From positions 1,674,001-1,738,000 of the forward strand of contig CBDAPZ010000001.1 in NCBI GenBank assembly GCA_965198855.1: a stretch of 64,000 nt of DNA. The letters run 5' to 3'. This document shows, piece after piece, positions 24,253 to 32,841 of this stretch. The notes beneath the pieces were generated by a model. The model saw only the letters and a program-made list of their open reading frames with translations. It did not search any database and had not been told where the DNA came from. The first letter of the stretch is position 1, and the number at the start of each line of letters is the position of its first letter. Source of the stretch: BOG-908 sp965198855 (lineage in GTDB: Bacteria > Pseudomonadota > Alphaproteobacteria > Acetobacterales > Acetobacteraceae). A program made the position numbers and the translations under genes.

Positions 24253-24810
24253 ACCTCCAGCCGGCACGTCATCCTGACAGCCGCAGACTTCGCTCCAAAG
24301 AGTTATAAAAGCGTCCGTGTTACTGTGAACGTCGTGAGTGGCGGTCAGCTCTATACGATCAATGGTGCTGAGGGAGAGACGGCTGACGACGAGAGGCATC
24401 TTTTCGCCGGCAGGGGCGACAAGCCAGCAGTCGGTCCGCTGGAGTTGTCATTGCAACCGTGGTGCCGATGGCGGGACATGTCCGATAGCGGACCCGGCAG
24501 CTTTGGAGCAGGTAGGGGTAAAGAGCGGACGCTTGCTTGCGGCAGCTTTCCACCCTCTATGACATTCCCCGTCACCTAGACGTTGGCAAGAACGATCATC
24601 ACGCAGTAAGGCGGCCCGCCGCAGCGCCAAAGCCGCTAGTTCGTGTACACATGTACACAAAGTGTTCGTGCGGAAGCAGACCTCTCGTCGTGGGGAGAGC
24701 TGTTCTCAATCGCGGCAAAGCTCCCCCGCGATGGCTATCAGCACCTTGCGTCCACCGGACCAATTGCATAATGTTTCTATGCACGCCGGGAGCACGCGTG
24801 ACGTGACATA
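24253..24810. other. Gap before the cargo cassette
   Basis: 558 bp without a supportable gene. It contains one small inverted repeat GTGTAC-ACAT-GTACAC (24647-24662) that could be an operator for the gene starting at 24811. Otherwise nothing stands out. Confidence 0.4.
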
Positions 24811-25731
24811 ATGGACAGCTATCTCGAGATCGCCCGCACCGTACTCAGAAGCTCAAGGCAGCCGTTGAGCGCGCGTCAGATTCTGAAGACCGCGCACCAG
24901 CTTCAGCTCGTGCCGCGCGATCTCTACGGACGCACGCAGCAAAAAACGATGCAGGCACGCCTAGCGTCGAACATCTTGAATTATCGATCGAAAAGCGAGT
25001 TTTATCGCACCGGACCAGGCCGCTTCTTCCTTCGGACCTTCCTCTCCGATAGTCGTATTCCGTCAAGATATCGTCGCGAATACCAGGCCCCACTGCGTGC
25101 TGCGCAACTCGGTCGCTTCGACGTGATCGCCTTCCCGCGCAGGGCGCTTGTGCAGCTCGCGTCCAAGGTAGCGTCTCCATTTCCGGCGACCCTACTGGCC
25201 GACCTGCCGTGGCGGTTTGTGCGCTTATTTGGGCTTCGCGGTGCCGTCGACCATGTCCCCTTCCGCTTCCGCCTGCTCCTACTATCGGAGGCTGGCTACT
25301 TCGTCGACGACCAGAAGGCGACTGAGGTCGGCGATCTGGCACGGCGCCTGGTCGTGGGTATTCCGGGCGTCGTGAAGAAGAGCGACCGCTCGCTTTTTTC
25401 GGTCGACGAGTTCGGCCTAGTAGACGCAGCGGCGCGAACCCTGCTCGAGCAGTTCGAGCTCTCAAGCAGCGTCATCCACGCTCTCGAAGACGTGCGTAGA
25501 TGGTCTGAGGCCAAGGCGCTTGTGGACGACGGCGACGGTGCGGGTGGCGATCTGATCGTGTTCATCGGCCTCGACTGTTCGGACCTCAAGGAGATCACGG
25601 AAACTGTGGACGCTAGGGCGACGCCCGGGTGGCTGGCCTTCAACTCGCGGCCGAACGATCTCAGCCGATTTGACAAGTGGTCCGCTCGCCTGATCGGCGA
25701 CCAAGGTTTGAAGCTCGCTTTCCGCGTCTAG
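24811..25731 (+). CDS. HARE-HTH domain protein
   Basis: 306 residues. The N-terminal 75 residues (SYLEIARTVLRSSRQPLSARQI, then LYGRTQQKTMQARLASNI, FYRTGPGRFFLRTFL) match the HARE-HTH (HB1/ASXL) winged-helix fold, which is known from restriction, DNA-modification and chromatin proteins and is thought to read modified DNA. The rest (80-306) is not recognised; it has no visible catalytic motif. The gene converges on the nucleosidase gene and the two stop codons overlap (CTAGA at 25728-25732), which ties the gene to the cassette on the other strand. I infer a sensor or specificity role. Confidence 0.75.
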   Translation: MDSYLEIARTVLRSSRQPLSARQILKTAHQLQLVPRDLYGRTQQKTMQARLASNILNYRSKSEFYRTGPGRFFLRTFLSDSRIPSRYRREYQAPLRAAQLGRFDVIAFPRRALVQLASKVASPFPATLLADLPWRFVRLFGLRGAVDHVPFRFRLLLLSEAGYFVDDQKATEVGDLARRLVVGIPGVVKKSDRSLFSVDEFGLVDAAARTLLEQFELSSSVIHALEDVRRWSEAKALVDDGDGAGGDLIVFIGLDCSDLKEITETVDARATPGWLAFNSRPNDLSRFDKWSARLIGDQGLKLAFRV

Positions 25732-27596
25732 ACGAGGGCTCCGACCACCTTCGCCAATGATACGTGCTTCAGCAGGTCGGCCAGGGTTTTCATGCCTCGC
25801 TTGCGCCACGCGTCGTCAGCCTTCGCTGGATCCGCTTGGTCGGAGATCACCCGCAACATACTGACGGGAACGTTGGCCTTGCGCGCCGCGGCGCAGACGC
25901 CGCCAGCCTCCATCTCGACTCCCAGTAACTTCGATTCACCACCTCTGCCAGACAGTATCTGCCCACGCCAGCTATCGCTCGCGACGACCTCGTCCGCACT
26001 TGCCATGAATCCCGAGTGGATTGAGGGTCGCCGATCCGACGGCCATTCGAAAGCTTCGCACGCCTGCGCAGACCAGGCGTTCTTGTCTAGATCGTCGGAA
26101 AGAATCTGCTGTAGGAGTTGCTCCTGCAGCGTATAATCCTCCCGGCGAAAGTGCGGCGAAGGCCCTTGAGCCTTGTCGCCAACTTTGCGTAACGCGAGAT
26201 CAACCACTTTCGTTACCATCACGATATGTCCGGGGGCGGTTCCATTCTCTACGAAACCGCCCGCAAGACCGACGATCAAGATCAGCTTGGGCTTGCCATA
26301 CTGCCGCCGGGCTAGGTAATGAGTCATCGCGACCGCTGCGGCGACCCGCCCCATGGTTCGTGGACAGATCACGTCGACGTCGACGCCGTCCAGTTTGCCG
26401 TACGCCTCAGGACTGCCGGCGACCTTCCTCAGGCCAAGGCTCTTGGCGAGCACGTCCAGCTCCTCCTCGAGGGCGACAAAAATGACGAGCTCTGGCTCTT
26501 TCCGCATGATTGGTCCCCGTCGTGTCATTGGTACCGGCATTTCGGTAGCTAGGCGAACCTCCAGGCTTAGCGAGGCAGTCAGGCCGGCCGCAACCTCGTT
26601 CAACGCGCTGGACAGTTCGCCGACTTCAACGTGACTCCCGTCATACAAGCTGAGCCTCCGGCTTTGGAGCGAATCCCACGAGTACTTAACTGCATTCCGA
26701 GATCGGCCCGCATGAAACTTGAGATCGGTCTCGGTTCCGCAGCGCGTTGCAAGGCCGGCATAGGCATCGATCAACGCAATGAAGCCGGGCTGCTTGCGCA
26801 GAGAAACGATCAGTTCAGCGGGTGCGTCGAGCAGCAGGTCACGAAGCTCGAAGATGTCTAGGAAGGCGCTGAGCAGGCGGTAGTCGTACGGTGGCTCAGT
26901 CTTGAGGCCAAAGTTGTGCAGGACGTGGGGGATGTTCTTCATCACGACCAAACCGAACTCGCGGCAATACTGGCCGAAGTAGACATGCTGAAGCATGTCG
27001 CGCAGTTCCGCGCCGGCGACTAACGCATCAATCGGCAGCTCTGGCCGGATCGCCGACCACGTCACGGCCGTTCCACGTTGATCCAGGATTTCGGGCACCT
27101 GGCCAATTAGGTCTATAATGCCCGCTGACAGCTTCTTCTTTACTGGCAGCCAAATCTGCTTCCCGACTTCCGCCCCGCTAGCCCATTGGTCAAGAATACC
27201 CTGGGTGATTTGGGTCTTCCGGTTCACGATGCCGGTGGCGTGGTTGCCGAGGAAGCCGATCCGGGTATCGTCGAAAAGGCCCGAGTAGCGGTTGCGCATG
27301 GGTTCATAGCCAATGCGCTTCTTTTCCGCGAAATCAGCAAGGTTATTTTCTCGCATAGGCAGCTGGATGAGTCCCTCGCGCAGATAGGCCTGCTGGTTCT
27401 CGGCCAAACCGAAGGCGATCTGGTCTTCGACGATGAACCCAGGCGGCGCGAGGCAATGCGCTTCGCAGACGATGGCCGCCGCGTTCAGCGCTCTCCGCAT
27501 TAAGGCAGCATGTTTTTCTAACGTGAGCGTCCCGTAAAGGCCGAAGATCTCACGCGTGTCGCGGTTCAATTGATGGAGAAAGACGTCGCGCCGCAA
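25728..27596 (-). CDS. Fusion protein with C-terminal nucleosidase (MTAN/PNP-like) domain
   Basis: 622 residues. Residues 1-360 are unlike any family I know; residues about 375-622 are a nucleoside phosphorylase/nucleosidase fold. That domain starts ELVIFVALEEELDVL and holds LILIVGLAGGF, the nucleoside-site block GVEMEAGGVCAAARKANVP and the active-site RVISDQAD, as in MTA/SAH nucleosidases. It should cleave an N-glycosidic bond of a nucleoside or nucleotide; PNP-fold effectors that destroy nucleotide pools are known from anti-phage systems such as Detocs. The start is TTG 27596, supported by GGAGG 7-8 nt upstream. It is the last gene of the HD–kinase–nucleosidase operon, 1 nt after the kinase stop. 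Confidence 0.8.
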   Translation of the reverse strand: MRRDVFLHQLNRDTREIFGLYGTLTLEKHAALMRRALNAAAIVCEAHCLAPPGFIVEDQIAFGLAENQQAYLREGLIQLPMRENNLADFAEKKRIGYEPMRNRYSGLFDDTRIGFLGNHATGIVNRKTQITQGILDQWASGAEVGKQIWLPVKKKLSAGIIDLIGQVPEILDQRGTAVTWSAIRPELPIDALVAGAELRDMLQHVYFGQYCREFGLVVMKNIPHVLHNFGLKTEPPYDYRLLSAFLDIFELRDLLLDAPAELIVSLRKQPGFIALIDAYAGLATRCGTETDLKFHAGRSRNAVKYSWDSLQSRRLSLYDGSHVEVGELSSALNEVAAGLTASLSLEVRLATEMPVPMTRRGPIMRKEPELVIFVALEEELDVLAKSLGLRKVAGSPEAYGKLDGVDVDVICPRTMGRVAAAVAMTHYLARRQYGKPKLILIVGLAGGFVENGTAPGHIVMVTKVVDLALRKVGDKAQGPSPHFRREDYTLQEQLLQQILSDDLDKNAWSAQACEAFEWPSDRRPSIHSGFMASADEVVASDSWRGQILSGRGGESKLLGVEMEAGGVCAAARKANVPVSMLRVISDQADPAKADDAWRKRGMKTLADLLKHVSLAKVVGALV

Positions 27597-27597
27597 G

Positions 27598-28095
27598 CTA
27601 ACCCTCCGCGACGATTGCGGCCAGCGCCGCTTCCATGCTCCGTAGGTCGCCCGCGTTGATTATCTCGTGATCCACCTTGATCACGTCCAGCTCGATCTCC
27701 GACCGGTGCAGTCCGTCGGTCGCCGGGTCGAACGACTGTCCCCGCTCCCGCAGGCGCAGGTGACGCAGTTCAGGTGGCGCCACTATCCTGATGATCCGGC
27801 ATCCCATCCCGCGGGCGAGCACCGCGTCTTCGCAGAAGCGTAGGGCGTCCAAGACGAAGCCGCCTCCTTCTCCGTACGGGCGGAGCGCCGCACGGACGAA
27901 GATGCATGGGTCGATCGTGGTCAGGGCATCATCGAGTCGCTGAGTGGAGCGCTTTTCGTCATTCCCAAATAGCAGGTGAGCGATCTGGCGGCAGATCGCG
28001 CCGGTCCGGACATGCTCGACGCCGGCGAGCCGGCCGAGATGTTCACCGGCTGTCGACTTGCCGGACCCGCTCTTCCCGACTAGGGCAAACCTCAT
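27598..28095 (-). CDS. P-loop nucleotide (dNMP-type) kinase
   Basis: 165 residues. Walker A GKSGSGKSTAGEHL at residues 7-20, an LVDA-like middle (FVLDALRFCEDA), the lid-like LRHLRLRERGQSF and the C-terminal VDHEIINAGDLRSMEA, a pattern shared with dephospho-CoA and deoxynucleoside monophosphate kinases. The substrate is inferred to be a (deoxy)nucleotide from neighbours. ATG 28095 overlaps the TGA of the upstream HD gene (ATGA), so translation is coupled; an ATG four codons earlier is possible. Confidence 0.8.
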   Translation of the reverse strand: MRFALVGKSGSGKSTAGEHLGRLAGVEHVRTGAICRQIAHLLFGNDEKRSTQRLDDALTTIDPCIFVRAALRPYGEGGGFVLDALRFCEDAVLARGMGCRIIRIVAPPELRHLRLRERGQSFDPATDGLHRSEIELDVIKVDHEIINAGDLRSMEAALAAIVAEG

Positions 28096-28865
28096 TGGGG
28101 AGCACATGTTCCAGCGCTGGCCGCCAAGGGCCCGACAGCGTCTGGAAGGCTGGACAGAAGGTCGGCGACTGTAATCCTCCGATGGTTTGCGACCAGCTTT
28201 AGAAGCCGGGTCGCGAGGGCGGTGTGATGCATCGCCATCTTGGGGAAGTATTTCACTGCCTTGAAGCTGTATCGCAGGCTGAACGATAGGTGCTCGTCCG
28301 TCATGTCGCCCGCTTTCTTTACGAGCACAAAGGAGAGCGCCTGAAGTTTATCCACCGCCTTTACCAAACGGGCCTCAGCTGTTTCACCGCGGATCGTCTC
28401 GAGAATGAGTTCGCGCTGTTGGTCGCGCGTCGGTTTGCGAAGACGAGCGAGATACTCGTCGAGCGCCCTCAACTCGATCTCCGTCTTCTCCGCCTGCGCG
28501 TCGGCATCGAAGGCGTGCGAAGATGTCCCCTGTCCATCGGGTCCGACCGGGTTGAAGTCGCCGGTGAGAAGCTCGAGCTTGTCGTGAACGATTGCGAGCT
28601 CCACCGCATGGCGCTGATCGATCTCAGGAAAGTTGGGCGCGAGCAGCATGGTGGCGTCAGCCACGTGCCAGCTATGGGCTGCGACGTTCTCCAGCTTGAG
28701 GCCGGGCTCCGCGCGATCTGCGGCTCGCGCGGCTTCGGACTCCCCGTGCCAGTGGCGCTGATCCATGTACCGCCTGATCAACTGCAGGTCGAGCGAGCAC
28801 AGCATTGCGTCCACATCCTGCTCGGCATCCTCCCGGAGCGGCAAGCCGTTGGCACCGGAGCTCAT
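28092..28865 (-). CDS. HD-domain phosphohydrolase (YfbR/HD_3-like)
   Basis: 257 residues. The HD superfamily metal site is visible: H64 (ENVAAHSWHVAD), H94-D95 (ELAIVHDKLELLTGD) and a distal aspartate in KAVDKLQALS. The pattern fits HD_3/YfbR-like enzymes, which dephosphorylate deoxynucleoside monophosphates. ATG 28865 is preceded by AGGAGG at 8 nt, a strong site; the longer GTG frame from 28901 is not needed. First gene of a three-gene operon with the kinase and the nucleosidase fusion, giving three nucleotide-acting enzymes in a row. Confidence 0.85.
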   Translation of the reverse strand: MSSGANGLPLREDAEQDVDAMLCSLDLQLIRRYMDQRHWHGESEAARAADRAEPGLKLENVAAHSWHVADATMLLAPNFPEIDQRHAVELAIVHDKLELLTGDFNPVGPDGQGTSSHAFDADAQAEKTEIELRALDEYLARLRKPTRDQQRELILETIRGETAEARLVKAVDKLQALSFVLVKKAGDMTDEHLSFSLRYSFKAVKYFPKMAMHHTALATRLLKLVANHRRITVADLLSSLPDAVGPLAASAGTCAPQ

Positions 28866-29604
28866 GGGAACAATCTCCTCCTGAGACGTGATAGCCGACA
28901 CCCGCCGACACCCAACCTCCTCCAGGATTCCTGGAAACCATAGGCGTGACTACGTTCCGTATCCTCGTAGATGCGTGTTCTGTTCACGTTTACCCCCCGT
29001 CGTCCCCATTGTTGCGCGAATCGATCCGTTAAGCACCGGCTGAGAAGCTATACACTCAGCCCAGATCCCACGCCGACCCAGACCTGACGTGGGATAGAAA
29101 ATCAGGCGTTCCGACCTTGCCTGCGGGGATTGCTTAGACAAGAGCGATCAGAATGCGTCCTCGAGAGTCGCGAGTCAGCGGGACCCCTTGCGGACAATTA
29201 GTCAGGACTGTCACGCCGCTGGTCGCCTGCTCGGCGACACGCGTATGACCATTCAGTTGCCGCCGGTTCCTAAACCGGGCGCCGGACCTCCCCAAAGCTG
29301 ACGCCCGTCGCGGGCATGCCTATGCCAGGCGCGCTACGCACGTCACGCCACGGAACCGCTCTCCGTACTCGGTCCTTCAGCTCCGGCTATGCGCAGCGAA
29401 CGTCTAATTCCGCTCACCCCTATTGCCGCCGAAAACCGGAGTATCGCGAACTCACCCAAGCCGGCCATCGCGGTGCCTTCGCATCTGTGTCTGCTTTGTG
29501 GCACGACTGCGGAGAGTTGAAGCGGCCGGCATTGGCGCAGAGCCGATATTGACTTCTGTAAATCTTGTTTAATCAATAGACTGTCCACTTTTGTCTGCTT
29601 CTGC
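28866..29604. other. Gap upstream of the HD operon
   Basis: 739 bp with no gene I can support. It must include the promoter of the HD–kinase–nucleosidase operon near its left end. Several frames of 60-90 codons exist but look like random GC-rich openings. Confidence 0.4.
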
Positions 29605-29674
29605 CTTGTCAACTTGCCGGAGGAGGTTGACAGACGCGCCTCCGCTAGGCATCGTCAACGTGCAAGTTGACAAG
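29605..29674. promoter_or_regulatory. Inverted repeat upstream of the serine recombinase
   Basis: CTTGTCAACTTG (29605-29616) and CAAGTTGACAAG (29663-29674) are perfect 12-bp inverted arms, with two more GTTGAC/GTCAAC half-sites between. They end 16 bp before the recombinase start. This looks like a recombination (res-like) site or operator. Confidence 0.6.
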
Positions 29675-29690
29675 CTGACGGGCGGATTAA

Positions 29691-30350
29691 ATGGCCATTT
29701 ACGGATATGCCCGGGTATCGACCACACGCCAGGCCGATGAGGGCGAAAGCCTGGATGTTCAACAGCGGACGATCACCGGCTATGCGATGATCCATGGCTT
29801 CGTGGTGGATCGCATCTTCGTCGAGCGCGGTGTGTCTGGATCAAAGCCCCTGTCGGATCGGCCCGAGGGCGCCTCTCTGCTAAGCGCGCTGCGCGCCGGC
29901 GACGTGGTCATCACCGCGAAGCTCGACCGAATGTTCCGCTCGGCTCTCGACGCCCTCGAGGTGCTCAGCAAATTGAAAAAGGCCGGCGTCTCGTTGCACA
30001 TGATCGACCTCGGCGGCGACGTCACTGCCAACGGGATCAGCAAGCTGGTTTTCACCATCCTCTCCGCAGTGGCGGAGGCCGAGCGCGATCGGATCCGAGA
30101 GCGGGTGACGACCGTGAAAGCCGACCAGCGCGCCCGCGGCCGGTATCTGGGCGGCAAAATCCCTTTCGGCTACTCGCTCACCGATGATGGCGGCCTGGCC
30201 GAGGACCCGGTGCAGCAGGTTGCAATCCTCCGCATGCGCGAGCTGCGCGACGCCGGCACACCGCTCCGAGCTATCGCCGAGGCAATGCGGCAAGAGGGGC
30301 ACCAGATGTCGCATGAGGGCGCCAAGAAGATCATTGGGGCGGCCAGGTGA
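29691..30350 (+). CDS. Serine recombinase (resolvase family)
   Basis: 219-residue site-specific recombinase. The N-terminal resolvase domain carries the catalytic serine in YGYARVSTTRQ (S10) and the arginine-bearing LDRMFRSALDALEVL (around 80-95), followed by AEAERDRIRERV and a basic hinge. The C-terminal part (GGKIPFGYSLTDDGGLAE) begins like the Recombinase domain of large serine integrases but stops short, so it is of resolvase/invertase size. A perfect 12-bp inverted repeat lies just upstream. It could invert or resolve part of the element. Confidence 0.9.
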   Translation: MAIYGYARVSTTRQADEGESLDVQQRTITGYAMIHGFVVDRIFVERGVSGSKPLSDRPEGASLLSALRAGDVVITAKLDRMFRSALDALEVLSKLKKAGVSLHMIDLGGDVTANGISKLVFTILSAVAEAERDRIRERVTTVKADQRARGRYLGGKIPFGYSLTDDGGLAEDPVQQVAILRMRELRDAGTPLRAIAEAMRQEGHQMSHEGAKKIIGAAR

Positions 30351-30499
30351 TGCGCTGCTGTGATGGTCGATGGACCGACGGCTACGCAGACCGATGATAC
30401 TCCGGCAGAGCGCCGGCGGCAGATTAGCCGAGAAGGCCGCCGGCTCTACTTCACGCTTACAAGTTGACGCGTCTCATGATCGTGCGGCTCAGCCGCCGC

Positions 30500-30626
30500 G
30501 AGTCTCATGCCTTCCGAGATGAGTCTCACGAGTCTCATCTTCCGGAAATGAGACAGGAGATTGGCAGTTTTCCGGGGCTTTTGCGGGGTTTTAAGGGTTC
30601 CGTAGGGAAGGCGCGATGTGAGACTC
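30500..30626. repeat. Cluster of TGAGAC / GTCTCA boxes
   Basis: GAGTCTCA occurs at 30500, 30521 and 30530, and the opposite orientation TGAGAC at 30549 and 30619. The same TGAGAC core is in the XRE operator arm at 23541. Five boxes in 127 bp is more than chance in this composition and may be protein-binding sites. Confidence 0.4.
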
Positions 30627-30863
30627 GCCGAATCTCGCGGACGCGGATGCGCGGCTCTTGCGGGTCATTTTCGCCAGTTCCGAACTATCCGCCCTGCCGA
30701 ACAGTGCCGCCGATGAAACCAGGACTGAAATAATCGCCTGCCACAGCCCTCAAATGACGCGGAAACTGCATAATATTGATCCTGGCTAATTCAAAGGCTT
30801 TCTGAAGCCAGCTAAACTATGCCCCGGCTGGTAGACAGCTAAGCAGCAAACCGGCGTTGGTAA

Positions 30864-31121
30864 TTATCTGGTCGCGTCCATAGCAATATGGCGAGATGCA
30901 GGGCCGCCGATGGCATGGCCACCACAAAGCGTCAGGCACCGGCGACCGTGGCGCGCAGCGTCCTGCATGGCGGCGTAGGCGTTCGCCGGCGAGCCCATGA
31001 CGGCCAGGTATTTGCCCAGGTTTGCTGGCCGCGTTGAGCTTCTCTGCCGCCTCATTCCGGCCGGCCGGCCATCGCGCCAAGCCGGATTGACGGACCGGAA
31101 ATCCCGGTTCCGCCACAAGCC
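30864..31121 (-). pseudogene. In-frame continuation after the 31122 TAG (decayed tail)
   Basis: Directly after the TAG of the next gene (31122-31124) the same frame stays open for 85 codons (LWRNRDFRSVNPAW.. KYLAVMGSPANAYAAMQDAARHG) to a stop at 30864. Part of this looks protein-like, and another frame looks better in the middle (NEAAEKLNAAS), suggesting frameshift decay. The rest of 30627-30863 shows nothing. Confidence 0.3.
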
Positions 31122-32051
31122 CTACGCTTCGGGTTGACCGTTCCTCGAGAGCAGGCGCCTGCTGAACACGGCCACGGCCTCGTCGAACATCCCGGCGGAG
31201 TAGCGGCCGAGTGCTTCCATCCTTTCGATGTTGGGAACTTTGCCCGGCACGTGGTGGCTTCCTGTTGTCCGGCACAGCCATCCGCCCTTACCGGCCTCCT
31301 GGAGCGCCGTGCTGAACCCGGTGATTTCTTCTCGGGACGGATAATTGTTCCGCCTGCCGACGGTGGTGTAGTCACCGGTATTCTCGAGCACGATCCAGCG
31401 ATCTTTGAGGTCCTGCCGCCTGCGCGCCGTCCCGGCTGGATCAGTCTCCGCCAGCAGGAAGCCAAGGTAGCCCAGCCTGCCCGTCTTCTTCATCTCGCGC
31501 CTGACCTTTTCAACGGCGTTGTATGCCTTGGCATTGGCGCCGGAACGCAGCGTCGCCTCCACGGCATAAAGCGCGTTATGGAGTTCCTGCCATTCGTCGT
31601 CATGACGGCCCGGCGGACTTTCCAGAGAGGCCATCACCGCGGCGGCCGCGACATAATCGTCGAATACCTGATACCAACGGTGATTCAACGGTCCCCGGCT
31701 GAGGTCGTCCTGCCGGTCGAAGTAGGAGGACACGAGGACGTAATACTGTCGGTCGAACGCTCCGGAGCGCAACGCGTACCAAGCGGCGATCATGGCCAGC
31801 AGCAGCCAGTCATGGAAGACGTAGTCCAGGGTCTTGTTCAAGAGATCCAGCCAGTCGTGCGGCGAGCTCACGCCCTTTCGACCGCGGCTTCCGCCGGAGG
31901 CCACGGCTTCGCGTCCTCCTCGTCGTCCTGCCTGAGCACCTGGGCGCCGGTCCGGCTGCGGTCCGCGACCGCAACATACATCCGAGGGCTCGAGATAATG
32001 GCGTCGCAAAACATCTTGCCTGATATACAAAACGGGTGACCCGATGGCCAC
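31122..32051 (-). CDS. Hypothetical protein with hydrophobic segment
   Basis: Up to 309 residues, unrecognised. One hydrophobic stretch (HDWLLLAMIAAWYAL, about residue 80-94) may be a membrane anchor. The first 60 residues are Arg/Gly-rich and probably untranslated; GTG 31871 (SSPHDWLDLLNK) is a likelier start, giving about 249 residues. The C-terminus may have been shortened by the TAG at 31122. No neighbour is coupled to it. Confidence 0.5.
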   Translation of the reverse strand: MAIGSPVLYIRQDVLRRHYLEPSDVCCGRGPQPDRRPGAQAGRRGGREAVASGGSRGRKGVSSPHDWLDLLNKTLDYVFHDWLLLAMIAAWYALRSGAFDRQYYVLVSSYFDRQDDLSRGPLNHRWYQVFDDYVAAAAVMASLESPPGRHDDEWQELHNALYAVEATLRSGANAKAYNAVEKVRREMKKTGRLGYLGFLLAETDPAGTARRRQDLKDRWIVLENTGDYTTVGRRNNYPSREEITGFSTALQEAGKGGWLCRTTGSHHVPGKVPNIERMEALGRYSAGMFDEAVAVFSRRLLSRNGQPEA

Positions 32052-32143
32052 CCCTACATCCGAACTCCACCCCTGGTGACGCAGGGCATCGCCCAGTAGA
32101 GCAAGGTGAGATTACCGCTGCCGGATGCTAGACACTAAGCATC

Positions 32144-32455
32144 TCACGCTGCTTTTTCCGCGCGGTATTCTGGCGCCAGATCTTCATGGGCAAGCTGCTC
32201 GTTGACTGCGTCCAGCTTCGGCCAGAATTCGCCGGACAGGTAGGCGTCGATCGTGGTCCACTGCTTGCCGGCAGCATCAATTGCATAGTCTGGTGCTGCA
32301 TGCAGGTGATCGAGCACGTCGGAGATAGACCTGCCAGAGCGCAACGCCAATTCTTCGGCTGTGAAAACTGCATGATCGGCCGCGAGAAAATCTGCGATAG
32401 CGACCAGCCCCGTATCAGCATCAATCTGATGTCGGGCCGCCCTGGGCAGGTTCAT
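32144..32455 (-). CDS. Hypothetical 103-residue protein
   Basis: Starts at ATG 32455 with GGAGGGG 8 nt upstream, a strong site. The sequence (FLAADHAVFTAEELALRSGRSISDVLDHL) suggests a helix-turn-helix-like N-terminus; overall acidic and helical, similar in size to antitoxins, but no family is recognised. Its ribosome-binding site lies inside the remnant of a response regulator on the same strand. Confidence 0.6.
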   Translation of the reverse strand: MNLPRAARHQIDADTGLVAIADFLAADHAVFTAEELALRSGRSISDVLDHLHAAPDYAIDAAGKQWTTIDAYLSGEFWPKLDAVNEQLAHEDLAPEYRAEKAA

Positions 32456-32574
32456 GATGCCAACCCCTCCTCGACACTTGCAAAAGGGCCGACAACAATA
32501 CAACCAGCGTCGAGCAGCACGCTCTCTACCTCGAGCGCAACCAGGTACTCATCTTCGACGACTAGGACGCGCTT
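32452..32574 (-). pseudogene. Response-regulator receiver remnant
   Basis: Forty codons without a start (an in-frame TGA precedes them) encode the first beta-alpha-beta of a CheY-like receiver: RVLVVEDEYLVALEVESVLL, then DAGCIVVGP. The frame ends at TGA 32452-32454 overlapping the next gene's ATG. Both ends of the original gene are gone. It is a footprint of earlier DNA exchange. Confidence 0.65.
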
Positions 32575-32841
32575 TCATGTCAGCCTTGAAGGCTTCATCC
32601 CTTGTCACAATTCAACGTGGCAGTTTGGCTTGTGCGGTCTCGAATATGACCGGGTTTGGTGGAAAGCTGTCCGTCCGCTATAGGGAGTTCGGGAAGGAGA
32701 AGCAGACCTTACTTATGGCGGACGCCCCTGCCGGGCAACGAGGAATGCCAAGTGCTCAGGCCGCTGGACAGCACGGCCACGGTTCGGCCGAAGTATGAGG
32801 CTTGACACAACATCCTGCCGGCCGAGACGGGCGGGCGCCAA

